64,000 nt of DNA from contig DASYQD010000183.1 in NCBI GenBank assembly GCA_036005845.1, forward strand, positions 39,816 through 103,815. The letters run 5' to 3'. Origin of the DNA: DASYQD01 sp036005845 (GTDB lineage Bacteria; Acidobacteriota; Thermoanaerobaculia; Multivoradales; JAIOJS01). The notes beneath the pieces are model-generated. The model did no database searches. It saw nothing but the letters and a program-made list of their open reading frames with translations, and was not told the DNA's origin. Shown here in pieces: positions 25,319 to 33,254 of the stretch; within the stretch, counting starts at the first letter, position 1, and the number at the start of each line of letters is the position of its first letter. Made by a program: the position numbers and the translations under genes.

Positions 25319-27564
25319 GCTTCTGAGACGTCTCCATTCCACCACGCGGGATCGAGGTCGAGGCCGGCGAGGTCCTCGCGCGTCCACGCAGGGAGCGTGC
25401 CGACGCCGTCGGCGAGCAGCTCGTGCAGGCGGTCGCGGTGGAGGCGGAAGCGCGCGCTGGCGTAGTCGGCGGCGGTGCCGGTGGTGACGAGGAAGGGCCA
25501 GTCGGAGGCGGCGAGCAGGAGGAGCTGCGCGAGCGCGGCGCGAGCGCGCTCAGGCGGCAGCGTCGGCAGCGCACGGTCGACGGCTTCCTCGGCGCGCCGC
25601 AGGTCCTCCCACATCCAGGTGGTGGCGTCGTTCACCCACACGCGGTGGTCGCCCTCCTCGCCCCACGAGCCTTCGTGCAGCGCGACGCGCGACCGCGGCG
25701 CGTGCGCGGCGAGCTCGCGGCTCGGCGTCGTCGTAGATACCGGGCCACCGTCGAGAGTTTGTGCGAGCACCTGCTCGAGCCAGGCGACGCCCTCGAACCA
25801 CCAGTGGCCGAAGAGCTCGGCGTCGTACGGGCAGACGGCGACGCCGCCGCCGAGGCCGGCGATGGTGCCGAGCAGCTCGGGGAAGTGGCGCGCCTGGTCG
25901 CGCACAGCGTCCATCGCCTCGCCGGGGTGGTAGGGGAGCTTGTCGCCGAGGTCGCCCGCGGCATCGGTGACGCGCCAGAGCCGCAGCCCGGTCTCGGCGT
26001 GGCGCTTGTGGAAGTCGAGATAGCGTGGATCGCCCGGGTAGCCGCCGTGGCGCGACCAGACCTGGTGCGCGGTGTGCGGCTCGCGCGGCAGCGCTGCGAC
26101 CGAGCTTTGAGCGATGCGGCGCGGTTGCAGGCGTGCTCCGACCGGGAGCGACGGCGCATCCGCGGCCTCGTCGCTGGCGCCCCACATCTCGGGATAGGGC
26201 GCCAGCGGGTCGCCGCCGAGGAGGAGGTGGGCGTCGACCACGGTCCAGCGCACGCCGGCGGCGGCGAGGAACGCTTCGTTGCCGGGACGGTCGGCCTCCT
26301 CGGCGCCGGTGGCGGGGTGACGCCACGGGCCGCCGGGGCGGTAGGCGCACTCGGGCATCCACAGACCTCGAGGCTCGCGGCCGAACCAGCGTTGGTGGTT
26401 GTGGCGCGCCGCGGCGAGCTGCAGGCCGACGTGCTCGCGGCGGTGGAGCAGCGGCAGGTAGCCGTGCGTCGCAGCGCAGGTGGAGAGCTCGATCGCGTCG
26501 GCGTCGGCGAGCGCGCGCAACGCGGCGACCAGGTCGCCGCCGATGTCATTCCATTCGCCGAGCAGTCGCTCGTAGGTCGAGTGCCACCAGCCGGCGAGCG
26601 GGTGCGAGGTCGCGTGCTCGCGCGCCGCGTCGCGCCGGTGCTCGAGGTAGCCGGTGACGAGCGGCGGCGTGCGCGGATCGCCGAGCTGCGCCGCGAGCAC
26701 CGGCGACACCGACACGGTGAGCAGGTGCTTGCCGCCGCGCGCGGCCAGCCGGCGCAGCGCGCTCACCAGCGGCAGATAGCAGTGCGACGCCGCCTCCGCG
26801 ATCCAGTCCTCGCCGTGCGGCCACCGGCCGTGGCCGAGCACCCACGGAAGATGCGCGTGGAGGACGAAGGCGAGGCGGCGCTCCGCCGGCTCCGTCGCGG
26901 CGGCGCCGTCGCCGACCACACGCGCGTCCGGTTGATGGTGAGGCCACTCGCCGGCAGGAATGGCGTCGAGCGCCGACGGCGGCTCGAGCTCGGCGACCGC
27001 GGTTGCTGTGGCTGAAGGAGATTGAGCCGCACTCGCTTGCGTCGCCGCCTGTGGCGGCGTGGTCAGCACCTTCCAAGGATCGGTGCTCGCGCGACCCGGC
27101 TGCTGGACGGCGGCGGGCTGCGCAACCGGCGCTTCGTGAGGAACGTCTCGCGGCGCCGGCGGCGGCTGCTGCGCGCCGAGCGGGCTGCGATGCCACGGCG
27201 CGAAGTCGACGAACGGCGACGGCCCCTCCGGCGCCACGACGCTCCGCACGACCCGCGCAGGCGCGGTCGCCTCCGTGGCTGTTACGGCTCGCGCAGGAGC
27301 TTTGGCGTCGACCGGCGCGACTGGCGCCGCAGTCGGCGCAGGTTGCGCGGCTGGCGCTGTGGTCTCGGCATCGTCGCGCGCGCCTCGACTCGGCCCGCCC
27401 ATCCACTTCCGCACCGTGCGCACGCTCACCTTGAGCTCCGCCGCCGCGGCGCGCTCGTCGCCGCCGTGCCGTTCGACGGTCGCGCGCAGCTCTGCGCGCG
27501 CCGCGTCGCGGACGGCGGCGTTGCGGTGCATGAGCTTCGTGAAGAGGGACTTGCCGTCGGTCAT
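25315..27564 (-). CDS. GH57 glucan branching-type enzyme with N-terminal HTH
   Basis: A 749-residue protein (751 from the GTG at 27570). Residues about 1-60 form a helix-turn-helix-like unit ending ELKVSVRTVRKWMGGPS. A Pro/Ala-rich linker runs to about 240. A GH57/DUF1957 domain then starts RRLAFVLHAHLPWVLGHGRW. Catalytic candidates are the Glu in LWMPECAYRPGG (about 405) and the Asp in CPYDAELFGHWWFEG (about 581). GH57 branching enzymes make alpha-1,6 branches in glycogen. The operon partner glgP supports this. The HTH could bind DNA or be a protein-contact domain. The start is uncertain: neither GTG 27570 nor ATG 27564 has a Shine-Dalgarno sequence. TATAAC at 27622-27627 may be its -10. Confidence 0.82.
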   Translation of the reverse strand: MTDGKSLFTKLMHRNAAVRDAARAELRATVERHGGDERAAAAELKVSVRTVRKWMGGPSRGARDDAETTAPAAQPAPTAAPVAPVDAKAPARAVTATEATAPARVVRSVVAPEGPSPFVDFAPWHRSPLGAQQPPPAPRDVPHEAPVAQPAAVQQPGRASTDPWKVLTTPPQAATQASAAQSPSATATAVAELEPPSALDAIPAGEWPHHQPDARVVGDGAAATEPAERRLAFVLHAHLPWVLGHGRWPHGEDWIAEAASHCYLPLVSALRRLAARGGKHLLTVSVSPVLAAQLGDPRTPPLVTGYLEHRRDAAREHATSHPLAGWWHSTYERLLGEWNDIGGDLVAALRALADADAIELSTCAATHGYLPLLHRREHVGLQLAAARHNHQRWFGREPRGLWMPECAYRPGGPWRHPATGAEEADRPGNEAFLAAAGVRWTVVDAHLLLGGDPLAPYPEMWGASDEAADAPSLPVGARLQPRRIAQSSVAALPREPHTAHQVWSRHGGYPGDPRYLDFHKRHAETGLRLWRVTDAAGDLGDKLPYHPGEAMDAVRDQARHFPELLGTIAGLGGGVAVCPYDAELFGHWWFEGVAWLEQVLAQTLDGGPVSTTTPSRELAAHAPRSRVALHEGSWGEEGDHRVWVNDATTWMWEDLRRAEEAVDRALPTLPPERARAALAQLLLLAASDWPFLVTTGTAADYASARFRLHRDRLHELLADGVGTLPAWTREDLAGLDLDPAWWNGDVSEA

Positions 27565-27617
27565 GACCACACTGCGGCGGAGGGTTGCCGGCGGCGGCGC
27601 CGGCCCGGTGGGGGCGG

Positions 27618-28712
27618 CTATGTTATACGTGGCGCGCCGTCGGCCGGCTCGGTCTCGAGCGGCTTCGGTTCCTGCGCCTTCAAGCGCAGCGGCTCGAGAC
27701 GCTGCGGGTCCTTGCGCAGCGCGCGCGCCAGCCGTTCGCCGAGGCGCTGCTGCTGGCGCTCGACGTCGGCCGTGCGCGGCACCCAGCCGCCCGCCATGCT
27801 GCCGTGGCCGCCGCCGCGGCCGGAGGGCGACACCAGCCGCCGCATGATGCGGCCGGCGTCGGCGCCCGGCTTGGTGGTGCGCAGCGAGAGGTAGATGCGG
27901 TCGCCGTGAGCGCCGGTGCAGAGCGCCCAGGTCTTGCCGTCCATGCGCAGCAGCAGATCGGCGATCTCGGGCACGATGTCGGGCTGCGTGATCTCGGGCA
28001 GGTGCGAGAGCACGAGGTTGTCGACGCCGGCCAGCCGCTCGAGCGCCTGGCGCAGCAGCGCGAAGTACGACAGTGGCAGCCGCGGATGCTGGATGCGCGC
28101 CAGGTCCCCCTTGCGCACCCGCGGCAGCAGCTGGTCGTAGACGTCCCGGTCGGGGCCCGAGGCCTCGCGGCCGAAGTCGCGCGTCTCCGTGCGGATGGCG
28201 TAGACCAATGCCGTCGCCTCGTGCGAGGTGATGCGCATGCCGCTCGCCAGCAGGTATTCGGCGACCATGGTCGCGGTGGCGCCGTAGGCCGGCCGCACGT
28301 CCAGGTAAGCCACGCCACGGCTCTGCGGCCGCCGCGGATGGTGATCGAGCACGATCGCCGGCAGCACGCCCGCCGGAAGCTGGTTGTTGCCGGTGCCGGG
28401 CTGGGTGTCGACGAGCGCGAAGTGGCGGAAGCGCGACAGCTGCAGGGTCTTGACGTGCGAGACCTTGAGCTTCAGCGCCCGCACCATCTCGAGGTTCTCG
28501 GCGCGGCCGATGATGCCGCCGTAGCCGGCGGTGGCGCGGCGTCCCAGCCCGCGCAGCACCTTGGTGAGCCCGGCGGCCGAGGCCAGCGCATCGGGGTCGG
28601 GGTGATCGTGGGTGAGCACCAGCCAGCGTCCCGATTCGCCCTGCGCGCGCACGTGCTCGGCGAGCGCGGCGTAGCGCGCCGCGAGGTCTTCGCTCGTCGA
28701 GAGGCCGGGCAT
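27618..28712 (-). CDS. DHH/DHHA1 phosphoesterase (NrnA-like)
   Basis: A 364-residue DHH-family protein. Metal-site motifs in order are THDHPDPDALASA (about 33), DTQPG (about 105), DHHPRRPQ (about 125) and the DHHA1 signature GRGGGHGSMAGG near residue 310. NrnA-like enzymes degrade short oligoribonucleotides, pAp or cyclic-dinucleotide products. Given pgpH and a GGDEF protein in this window, pGpG or pApA turnover is possible but unproven. The C-terminal tail of about 40 residues is Lys/Glu-rich. A TACAAT -10 lies 10 nt before the ATG. It is divergent from lgt with 57 bp between starts. Confidence 0.83.
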   Translation of the reverse strand: MPGLSTSEDLAARYAALAEHVRAQGESGRWLVLTHDHPDPDALASAAGLTKVLRGLGRRATAGYGGIIGRAENLEMVRALKLKVSHVKTLQLSRFRHFALVDTQPGTGNNQLPAGVLPAIVLDHHPRRPQSRGVAYLDVRPAYGATATMVAEYLLASGMRITSHEATALVYAIRTETRDFGREASGPDRDVYDQLLPRVRKGDLARIQHPRLPLSYFALLRQALERLAGVDNLVLSHLPEITQPDIVPEIADLLLRMDGKTWALCTGAHGDRIYLSLRTTKPGADAGRIMRRLVSPSGRGGGHGSMAGGWVPRTADVERQQQRLGERLARALRKDPQRLEPLRLKAQEPKPLETEPADGAPRIT

Positions 28713-28722
28713 TGCGCCGGCG

Positions 28723-28728
28723 ATTGTA
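28723..28728 (-). promoter_or_regulatory. -10-like TACAAT for the DHH gene
   Basis: On the minus strand TACAAT ends 10 nt before the ATG at 28712. The expected 5' UTR would be only a few nucleotides. Confidence 0.45.
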
Positions 28729-28756
28729 TGGGCCGGGCGCGGCGGTGACGGGATGG

Positions 28757-28762
28757 TACGCT
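28757..28762 (+). promoter_or_regulatory. -10-like TACGCT for lgt, leaderless arrangement
   Basis: TACGCT ends 7 nt before the GTG at 28770, with no Shine-Dalgarno sequence. Confidence 0.4.
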
Positions 28763-28769
28763 CCGCGGC

Positions 28770-29600
28770 GTGATCCGCGAGCTGTTCCACATCGGGCCGC
28801 TCTCCATCAGCCCGTTCGGCGTCATGCTGATGATGGCCTTCCTCGCCGCCTACGCGCAGCTCGCCTGGGGGCTCAAGCGGCTCGGCGCCGGCAACGCCGA
28901 CGACGCCAGCACGCTGATGCTGTGGGCGGGCATGGCCGGCATCGTCGGCGGCAAGGTCTACTACGCGACGCTCTACCACGACTGGCACCTGCTCTTCGAC
29001 CGCTCGGGCCTCGTCTGGTACGGCGGCTTCGTGCTCGGCGCCGCCGCCGTCGTGTGGGTGATCTGGCGGCGCAAGCTGCCCGGCTGGCCGACCTTCGACG
29101 CCGCGGCGCTGGGGCTCGCCGTCGGTTACGGCGTCGGCCGCATCGGCTGCTTCCTGGTCGGCGACGATTACGGCAAGCCCACCGATCTGCCGTGGGGCGT
29201 CGCCTTCCCGGTGGGGCTGCCACCCACCCGCGCCGGCATGCTGCGCAGCGAGTTCCACCTGGCGGTGAATCCCCTGATCCCGGACGAGGCGCTGGTCAAG
29301 GTGCACCCGACGCAGGTGTACGAGACGCTGCTGGCGCTGCTCATCTGGGGCATCGGGCTCTGGCTGCTGCGCAAGGAGCTGCGCGCTGGAGTCGTCGGGC
29401 TCGCCGTGATCGCGATGCTGGCGGTCGAGCGCTTCGGCGTCGAGTTCCTGCGCGCCAAGGACGACCGCTTCTTCGGCCCGCTGACGCTGGCGCAGGCGAT
29501 CAGCCTGACGGTGCTCGCGGTGGTCGTCGCTCTGCTCGTGATGCGGCTGCGCGGCGAGGCGGCGCAAGAAGAAGAGTTGCGCCCCGCGCGAGCGCGGTGA
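28770..29600 (+). CDS. lgt: Prolipoprotein diacylglyceryl transferase
   Basis: A 276-residue inner-membrane enzyme with about seven helices. It transfers diacylglycerol from phosphatidylglycerol to the lipobox cysteine of prolipoproteins, the first step in lipoprotein maturation. Landmarks are GGKVYYATLYH, GLVWYGGFVLGA, the Lgt signature GRIGCFLVGDDYG, HPTQVYETLLAL and VERFGVEFLRAKDDR. The start is a GTG (VIRELFHIGPLSISPFG). The stop TGA overlaps the thiD ATG by one base. Lipoproteins such as the D-aminoacylase in this window would be substrates. Confidence 0.93.
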   Translation: MIRELFHIGPLSISPFGVMLMMAFLAAYAQLAWGLKRLGAGNADDASTLMLWAGMAGIVGGKVYYATLYHDWHLLFDRSGLVWYGGFVLGAAAVVWVIWRRKLPGWPTFDAAALGLAVGYGVGRIGCFLVGDDYGKPTDLPWGVAFPVGLPPTRAGMLRSEFHLAVNPLIPDEALVKVHPTQVYETLLALLIWGIGLWLLRKELRAGVVGLAVIAMLAVERFGVEFLRAKDDRFFGPLTLAQAISLTVLAVVVALLVMRLRGEAAQEEELRPARAR

Positions 29601-30418
29601 TGCCTGCGCCGCGCCAGGCGGGCGCGCGCGAGCCCGGTGACCGCCCGCCGCGGCTGCTCACCATCGCCGGCTCCGACTCCGGTGGCGGCGCCGGTATCCA
29701 GGCCGACCTCAAGACCTTCGCCGCCCACGGCGCCTACGGCATGAGCGTGCTGACGGCGGTGACGGCGCAGAACACGCTCGGCGTCACCGCCGCGCACGTG
29801 CTGCCGGTCGAGATCGTCCGCGCGCAACTCGACGCGGTGCTCGCCGATCTCGGCGTCGATGCGATCAAGGTCGGCATGCTGGCGACGGCGGCGATCGTCG
29901 AGGCCGTAGCTGACGGGCTCGCTGCCGCGCCCGCGGTGCCGATCATCGTCGATCCGGTGATGGTGGCGAAGGGCGGCGCATCGCTGCTCGCCGATGACGC
30001 GGTGGATGCGCTGCGCGCGCGGCTGTTATCGCTGGCCACCGTGGTGACGCCGAACCTTCCCGAGGCGGAGCGGCTCACGGGCCGGCGCATCGCGTCCGAA
30101 CGGGATCGCCTCGCCGCCTGCGAAGCGCTCGCCGCCGCCGGCTGCGCGGTGCTGCTCAAGGGCGGCCACGGCGAAGGGGACGAGATCGTCGACCTTCTGT
30201 GGGAGCGCGGCGAGGTCCACCGCTTCGCGCACCCGCGGCAGCACACGCGCGCCACGCATGGCACCGGCTGCACGCTCTCCTCCGCGGTCGCCGCCCGCCT
30301 CGCGCGCGGCGAATCGCTGCGCGCCGCGGTGAGCGGCGCGCTCGAATACCTGCAGTCGGCCATCGCCACCGCGCCCGGCTTCGGCTCCGGCCACGGCCCG
30401 CTGAATCATCTTCCGTGA
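29600..30418 (+). CDS. thiD: Hydroxymethylpyrimidine/phosphomethylpyrimidine kinase
   Basis: A 272-residue ribokinase-fold enzyme of thiamine synthesis. It phosphorylates HMP and HMP-phosphate to HMP-diphosphate. The N-terminal GSDSGGGAGIQADLKTF, the middle VDPVMVAKGGASLL and TPNLPEAERLTG, and the C-terminal ATHGTGCTLSSAVAA anion-hole motif are all intact. The ATG at 29600 overlaps the lgt TGA (TGATG), so the two are coupled, although they share no pathway. No other thi gene is present in the window. Confidence 0.92.
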   Translation: MPAPRQAGAREPGDRPPRLLTIAGSDSGGGAGIQADLKTFAAHGAYGMSVLTAVTAQNTLGVTAAHVLPVEIVRAQLDAVLADLGVDAIKVGMLATAAIVEAVADGLAAAPAVPIIVDPVMVAKGGASLLADDAVDALRARLLSLATVVTPNLPEAERLTGRRIASERDRLAACEALAAAGCAVLLKGGHGEGDEIVDLLWERGEVHRFAHPRQHTRATHGTGCTLSSAVAARLARGESLRAAVSGALEYLQSAIATAPGFGSGHGPLNHLP

Positions 30419-30457
30419 CCGCCGGCGCCGGCATCGCGCCGTCAGCTCACCACCCTG

Positions 30458-30487
30458 TTGCATCGCGTCCCGAAACGGTCCTATAGT
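30458..30487 (+). promoter_or_regulatory. Sigma-70-type promoter of the multicopper oxidase operon
   Basis: TTGCAT (30458-30463), 18-bp spacer, TATAGT (30482-30487). Transcription would start near 30494, giving a UTR of about 75 nt before the ATG at 30569, which has a GGAGGAGAGGG site. This is one of the few units here with a full promoter and a normal leader. Confidence 0.65.
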
Positions 30488-30568
30488 CCGTCCATCATCG
30501 GTTGAATGAAGAGCGGGCCCGCGGCGCGATCGCCGCGCGCGACACCGCCGGTCCCGCGGAGGAGAGGG

Positions 30569-32527
30569 ATGACGACGCGACGGGACGCGTTGAAGCTGGG
30601 CCTTCTCGCCGGCGGCTCGAGTCTGTTCGCCGCCCGAGCCGCGGCGCAGAACCAGGGCCTGATCGGCTTCCTCTGTCCGCCCGACGATCGGCCGCGGCAG
30701 CTCCCCGACCAGCCGCCGAGCCCGCCGGCCGAGCCGTGGCGCTCGGTGCTCTTCGTGCCGCCGGTGATGCAGCCGGTGGCGAAGCTCGACCCGCAGCCGG
30801 ACCCGCAGGCGCACCAGCGCTACGACGAGTTCCCGCCGCAGAAGCTCTACGAGATCCACGAGCGCGAGATCGTCTGGCAGTACCACCCCGATCCGCCCTA
30901 CGACCAGGGCAGCTACTCGTGGGGCTTCGGCTCCGGCAACGTGGCGCCGAGCACGCCGGGTCCGACCTACCGGGCGAAGTACGGCGAGCCGGTGCTGGTG
31001 CGGCGGGTCAACGGGCTGCCGCCGGTGGGCAACGCGAAGGTCTTCTGGGCGCTGCCCTCGACCACCAGCCACCTGCACAACGCGCACACCGCGTCGGAGA
31101 GCGACGGCAACCCTGTCGACTGGATCGACAGCGGCGAGTACTGGGACCACCACTACGCCAACTTCCCGGCCGGCCACGACCCGCTGCAGAAGCTCACCAC
31201 CCTCTGGTACCACGACCACCGGCTGGACTTCACCGCCGCCAACGTCTACGCCGGCCTCGCCGGCTTCTACCTCCTCTTCGACGATGAGGACACCGGCGAC
31301 GAAAACACCGGCTGGCACCTGCCGAGCTTCCCCAAGTACGACATCCCGCTGATGCTGCAGGACGTGCGCTTCTCGCTGCAGCAGGGTCCGAGCGGCACCA
31401 GCCCGACGGCCCAGGTGCTCTTCGACAGCTGGAACACCGACGGCATGCTCGGCGATCGGCAGACGGTGAACCGGCGCATCACGCCGCGCTTCGAAGTGGA
31501 GGCGCGCAAGTACCGGCTGCGGCTCTTGAACGGCGGCCCGTCGCGTTTCTACGAGCTCTTCCTGCGCGGCGAGCGCGGCGGCGGCACCTGGGACTACCCG
31601 AAGTTCACCGCCATCACCGGCGACGGCAACTTCCTGCCCGAGCCGCTGGAGACCGAGAGCATCTTCCTCGGCGTCGGCCAGCGCGTCGACGTCATCCTCG
31701 ACTTCTCGCGCTACGCGCCCGGCCAGCACGTCTACCTGCACAACCTGCTGCAGCAGATCAACGGCGCCGGGCCGAGCGGGGCTTACCTGGACTTCGACGA
31801 CCCGGCCTCTTTCGTCATGCGCTTCGACGTGGTGCCGGCGACGGGCCCCGACAACAGCCGCATCCCCGACAAGTTCCGGCCCTGGCCGCACGTCGACCTC
31901 GCCGAGGTCAAGCGCGAGCGCGTCTGGACCTTCGACTACGAAGGCGGCCTGTGGACGATCAACGGCGAGCTGATGGACCCCAACCGCGTCGACGCCGGCA
32001 TCGACCAGGGCAGCGCCGAGATCTGGACGTTCCGCAACGGCGGCCGCAACTGGTCGCATCCGATCCACAGCCACTTCGTCGAGTTCCTGCTGCTCGCCGT
32101 CAACGGCCGTCCGTACCGCGAGGACGTCGTCCAGGACATCAGCGGCCGCGACGCCGAGGGGCGCAAGATGGACCTGCGGCCGGTGCTGGGGCGGGGAAGG
32201 CGCTCGCCGCTCGACACCTTCATGGGCGGCCGGCGGCGCGACGTGGCGATCCTCTTGCCCAGCGACGAGGTCAAGGTCTTCATGCGCTGGCCGGACTTCC
32301 TCGGCAAGTACGTGATGCACTGCCACAACGTGGTGCACGAGGACCACGGCATGATGATCCGCTGGGACATCGTCGAGCCGGGGATGGGCTTCGACACGCC
32401 GCGCTCGGCGGTCGACGTCTACGAGCCGCCGCCCGAGCAGCCGCAGCACCTCGAGATCCGGCCATCCAACCCGACGGCGCAGGACGGGCCGTCGCCGCCG
32501 CCCGTGCCGCCGAGCAACCGGCCATGA
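30569..32527 (+). CDS. Tat-exported CotA-like multicopper oxidase
   Basis: A 652-residue multicopper oxidase. The N-terminus MTTRRDALKLGLLAGGSSLF carries a twin-arginine motif followed by a hydrophobic stretch, so it is likely exported folded. Copper ligands are visible as HLHNAH (168-173), YHDH (215-217), HPIHSH (497-502) and HCHNVVHEDHGM (584-595), giving the type 1 site with axial Met and the trinuclear cluster. It is closer to CotA/bilirubin-oxidase types than to ascorbate oxidases. It would oxidise phenolics, bilirubin-like compounds or metals such as Mn(II), reducing O2 to water. The start is set by the GGAGGAG site. It leads a three-gene operon. Confidence 0.9.
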   Translation: MTTRRDALKLGLLAGGSSLFAARAAAQNQGLIGFLCPPDDRPRQLPDQPPSPPAEPWRSVLFVPPVMQPVAKLDPQPDPQAHQRYDEFPPQKLYEIHEREIVWQYHPDPPYDQGSYSWGFGSGNVAPSTPGPTYRAKYGEPVLVRRVNGLPPVGNAKVFWALPSTTSHLHNAHTASESDGNPVDWIDSGEYWDHHYANFPAGHDPLQKLTTLWYHDHRLDFTAANVYAGLAGFYLLFDDEDTGDENTGWHLPSFPKYDIPLMLQDVRFSLQQGPSGTSPTAQVLFDSWNTDGMLGDRQTVNRRITPRFEVEARKYRLRLLNGGPSRFYELFLRGERGGGTWDYPKFTAITGDGNFLPEPLETESIFLGVGQRVDVILDFSRYAPGQHVYLHNLLQQINGAGPSGAYLDFDDPASFVMRFDVVPATGPDNSRIPDKFRPWPHVDLAEVKRERVWTFDYEGGLWTINGELMDPNRVDAGIDQGSAEIWTFRNGGRNWSHPIHSHFVEFLLLAVNGRPYREDVVQDISGRDAEGRKMDLRPVLGRGRRSPLDTFMGGRRRDVAILLPSDEVKVFMRWPDFLGKYVMHCHNVVHEDHGMMIRWDIVEPGMGFDTPRSAVDVYEPPPEQPQHLEIRPSNPTAQDGPSPPPVPPSNRP

Positions 32528-32540
32528 GGAGGGGAGCGCG

Positions 32541-33227
32541 ATGAAGGACCGTCGAGCCGTGCTCGCCTCCGCCGTCGGCGCCCTGCCGGCGCTGGCGCTG
32601 GGCGTGGAAGCGCCGCCCGCGAACGATGCCGAGACCTGCGTGCGCCCGGCGCGCGGGCCGGACGCGCACCGCTTTCCCAACCACGTCGTCGTCACTCACG
32701 AGGAGACGCGGGCGCTCTTCTACGACGACCTGCTCGCCGGCAAGACGGTGCTGCTGCACTGCATGTCGATCGTCAGCGAGCCGACCTACCGCAGCGTCGA
32801 GCGCGTGGCGGCGTTACAGCCGCTGCTCGCCGAGCGGCTGGGCCGCGACCTCTTCATGTACTCGCTGACCGTCGACCCCGAGCGCGACACGCCGGTGGCG
32901 CTGCGCGCCTTCGCGGCGCGCGCCGGTGCCGGTCCGGGCTGGCTCTTCCTGACCGGCGAGCCGGCGACGATGGCCGACCTGCGCATGCGGCTCTTCTGGA
33001 GCGCTACCGCGCATGCGGCCCACGAGCACGACCACGAGGCCGGTCATGAGCGCGACGACTGCGCGATGGCGATGCTGCGCTACGGCAACGCCGCCGTCGG
33101 CTTGTGGGGCGCGGTGCCGGCGAAGGCGGACCCGCGCTGGATCGTGCAACGCCTCGCCTGGGTGCGGGCGCGCGACGTCGCCGCGGGCGCGCCGCGCCGC
33201 CGCGGGCCCGCGCCGCTGCGAAGCTGA
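32541..33227 (+). CDS. SCO-like thioredoxin-fold protein lacking the CxxxC site
   Basis: A 228-residue protein starting 13 bp after the oxidase, with AGGAGGGGAG upstream. The N-terminus is a short export signal (VLASAVGALPALALGVEA). The middle fits the SCO1/SenC fold: GKTVLLHCMSIVSEPTYRSV, LFMYSLTVDPERDTPVALRA, and GWLFLTGEPATMADLRMRL. SCO proteins deliver copper through CxxxC and a conserved His. Here only Cys74 remains in that loop (CMSIVSEP) and the second Cys is gone. A His-rich segment (AHAAHEHDHEAGHERDD, about 155-171) could bind copper instead. Its place beside a copper oxidase suggests maturation or copper handling. Confidence 0.7.
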   Translation: MKDRRAVLASAVGALPALALGVEAPPANDAETCVRPARGPDAHRFPNHVVVTHEETRALFYDDLLAGKTVLLHCMSIVSEPTYRSVERVAALQPLLAERLGRDLFMYSLTVDPERDTPVALRAFAARAGAGPGWLFLTGEPATMADLRMRLFWSATAHAAHEHDHEAGHERDDCAMAMLRYGNAAVGLWGAVPAKADPRWIVQRLAWVRARDVAAGAPRRRGPAPLRS

Positions 33228-33254
33228 GCCAACGCCGAGCGCCGAGAGATCACC

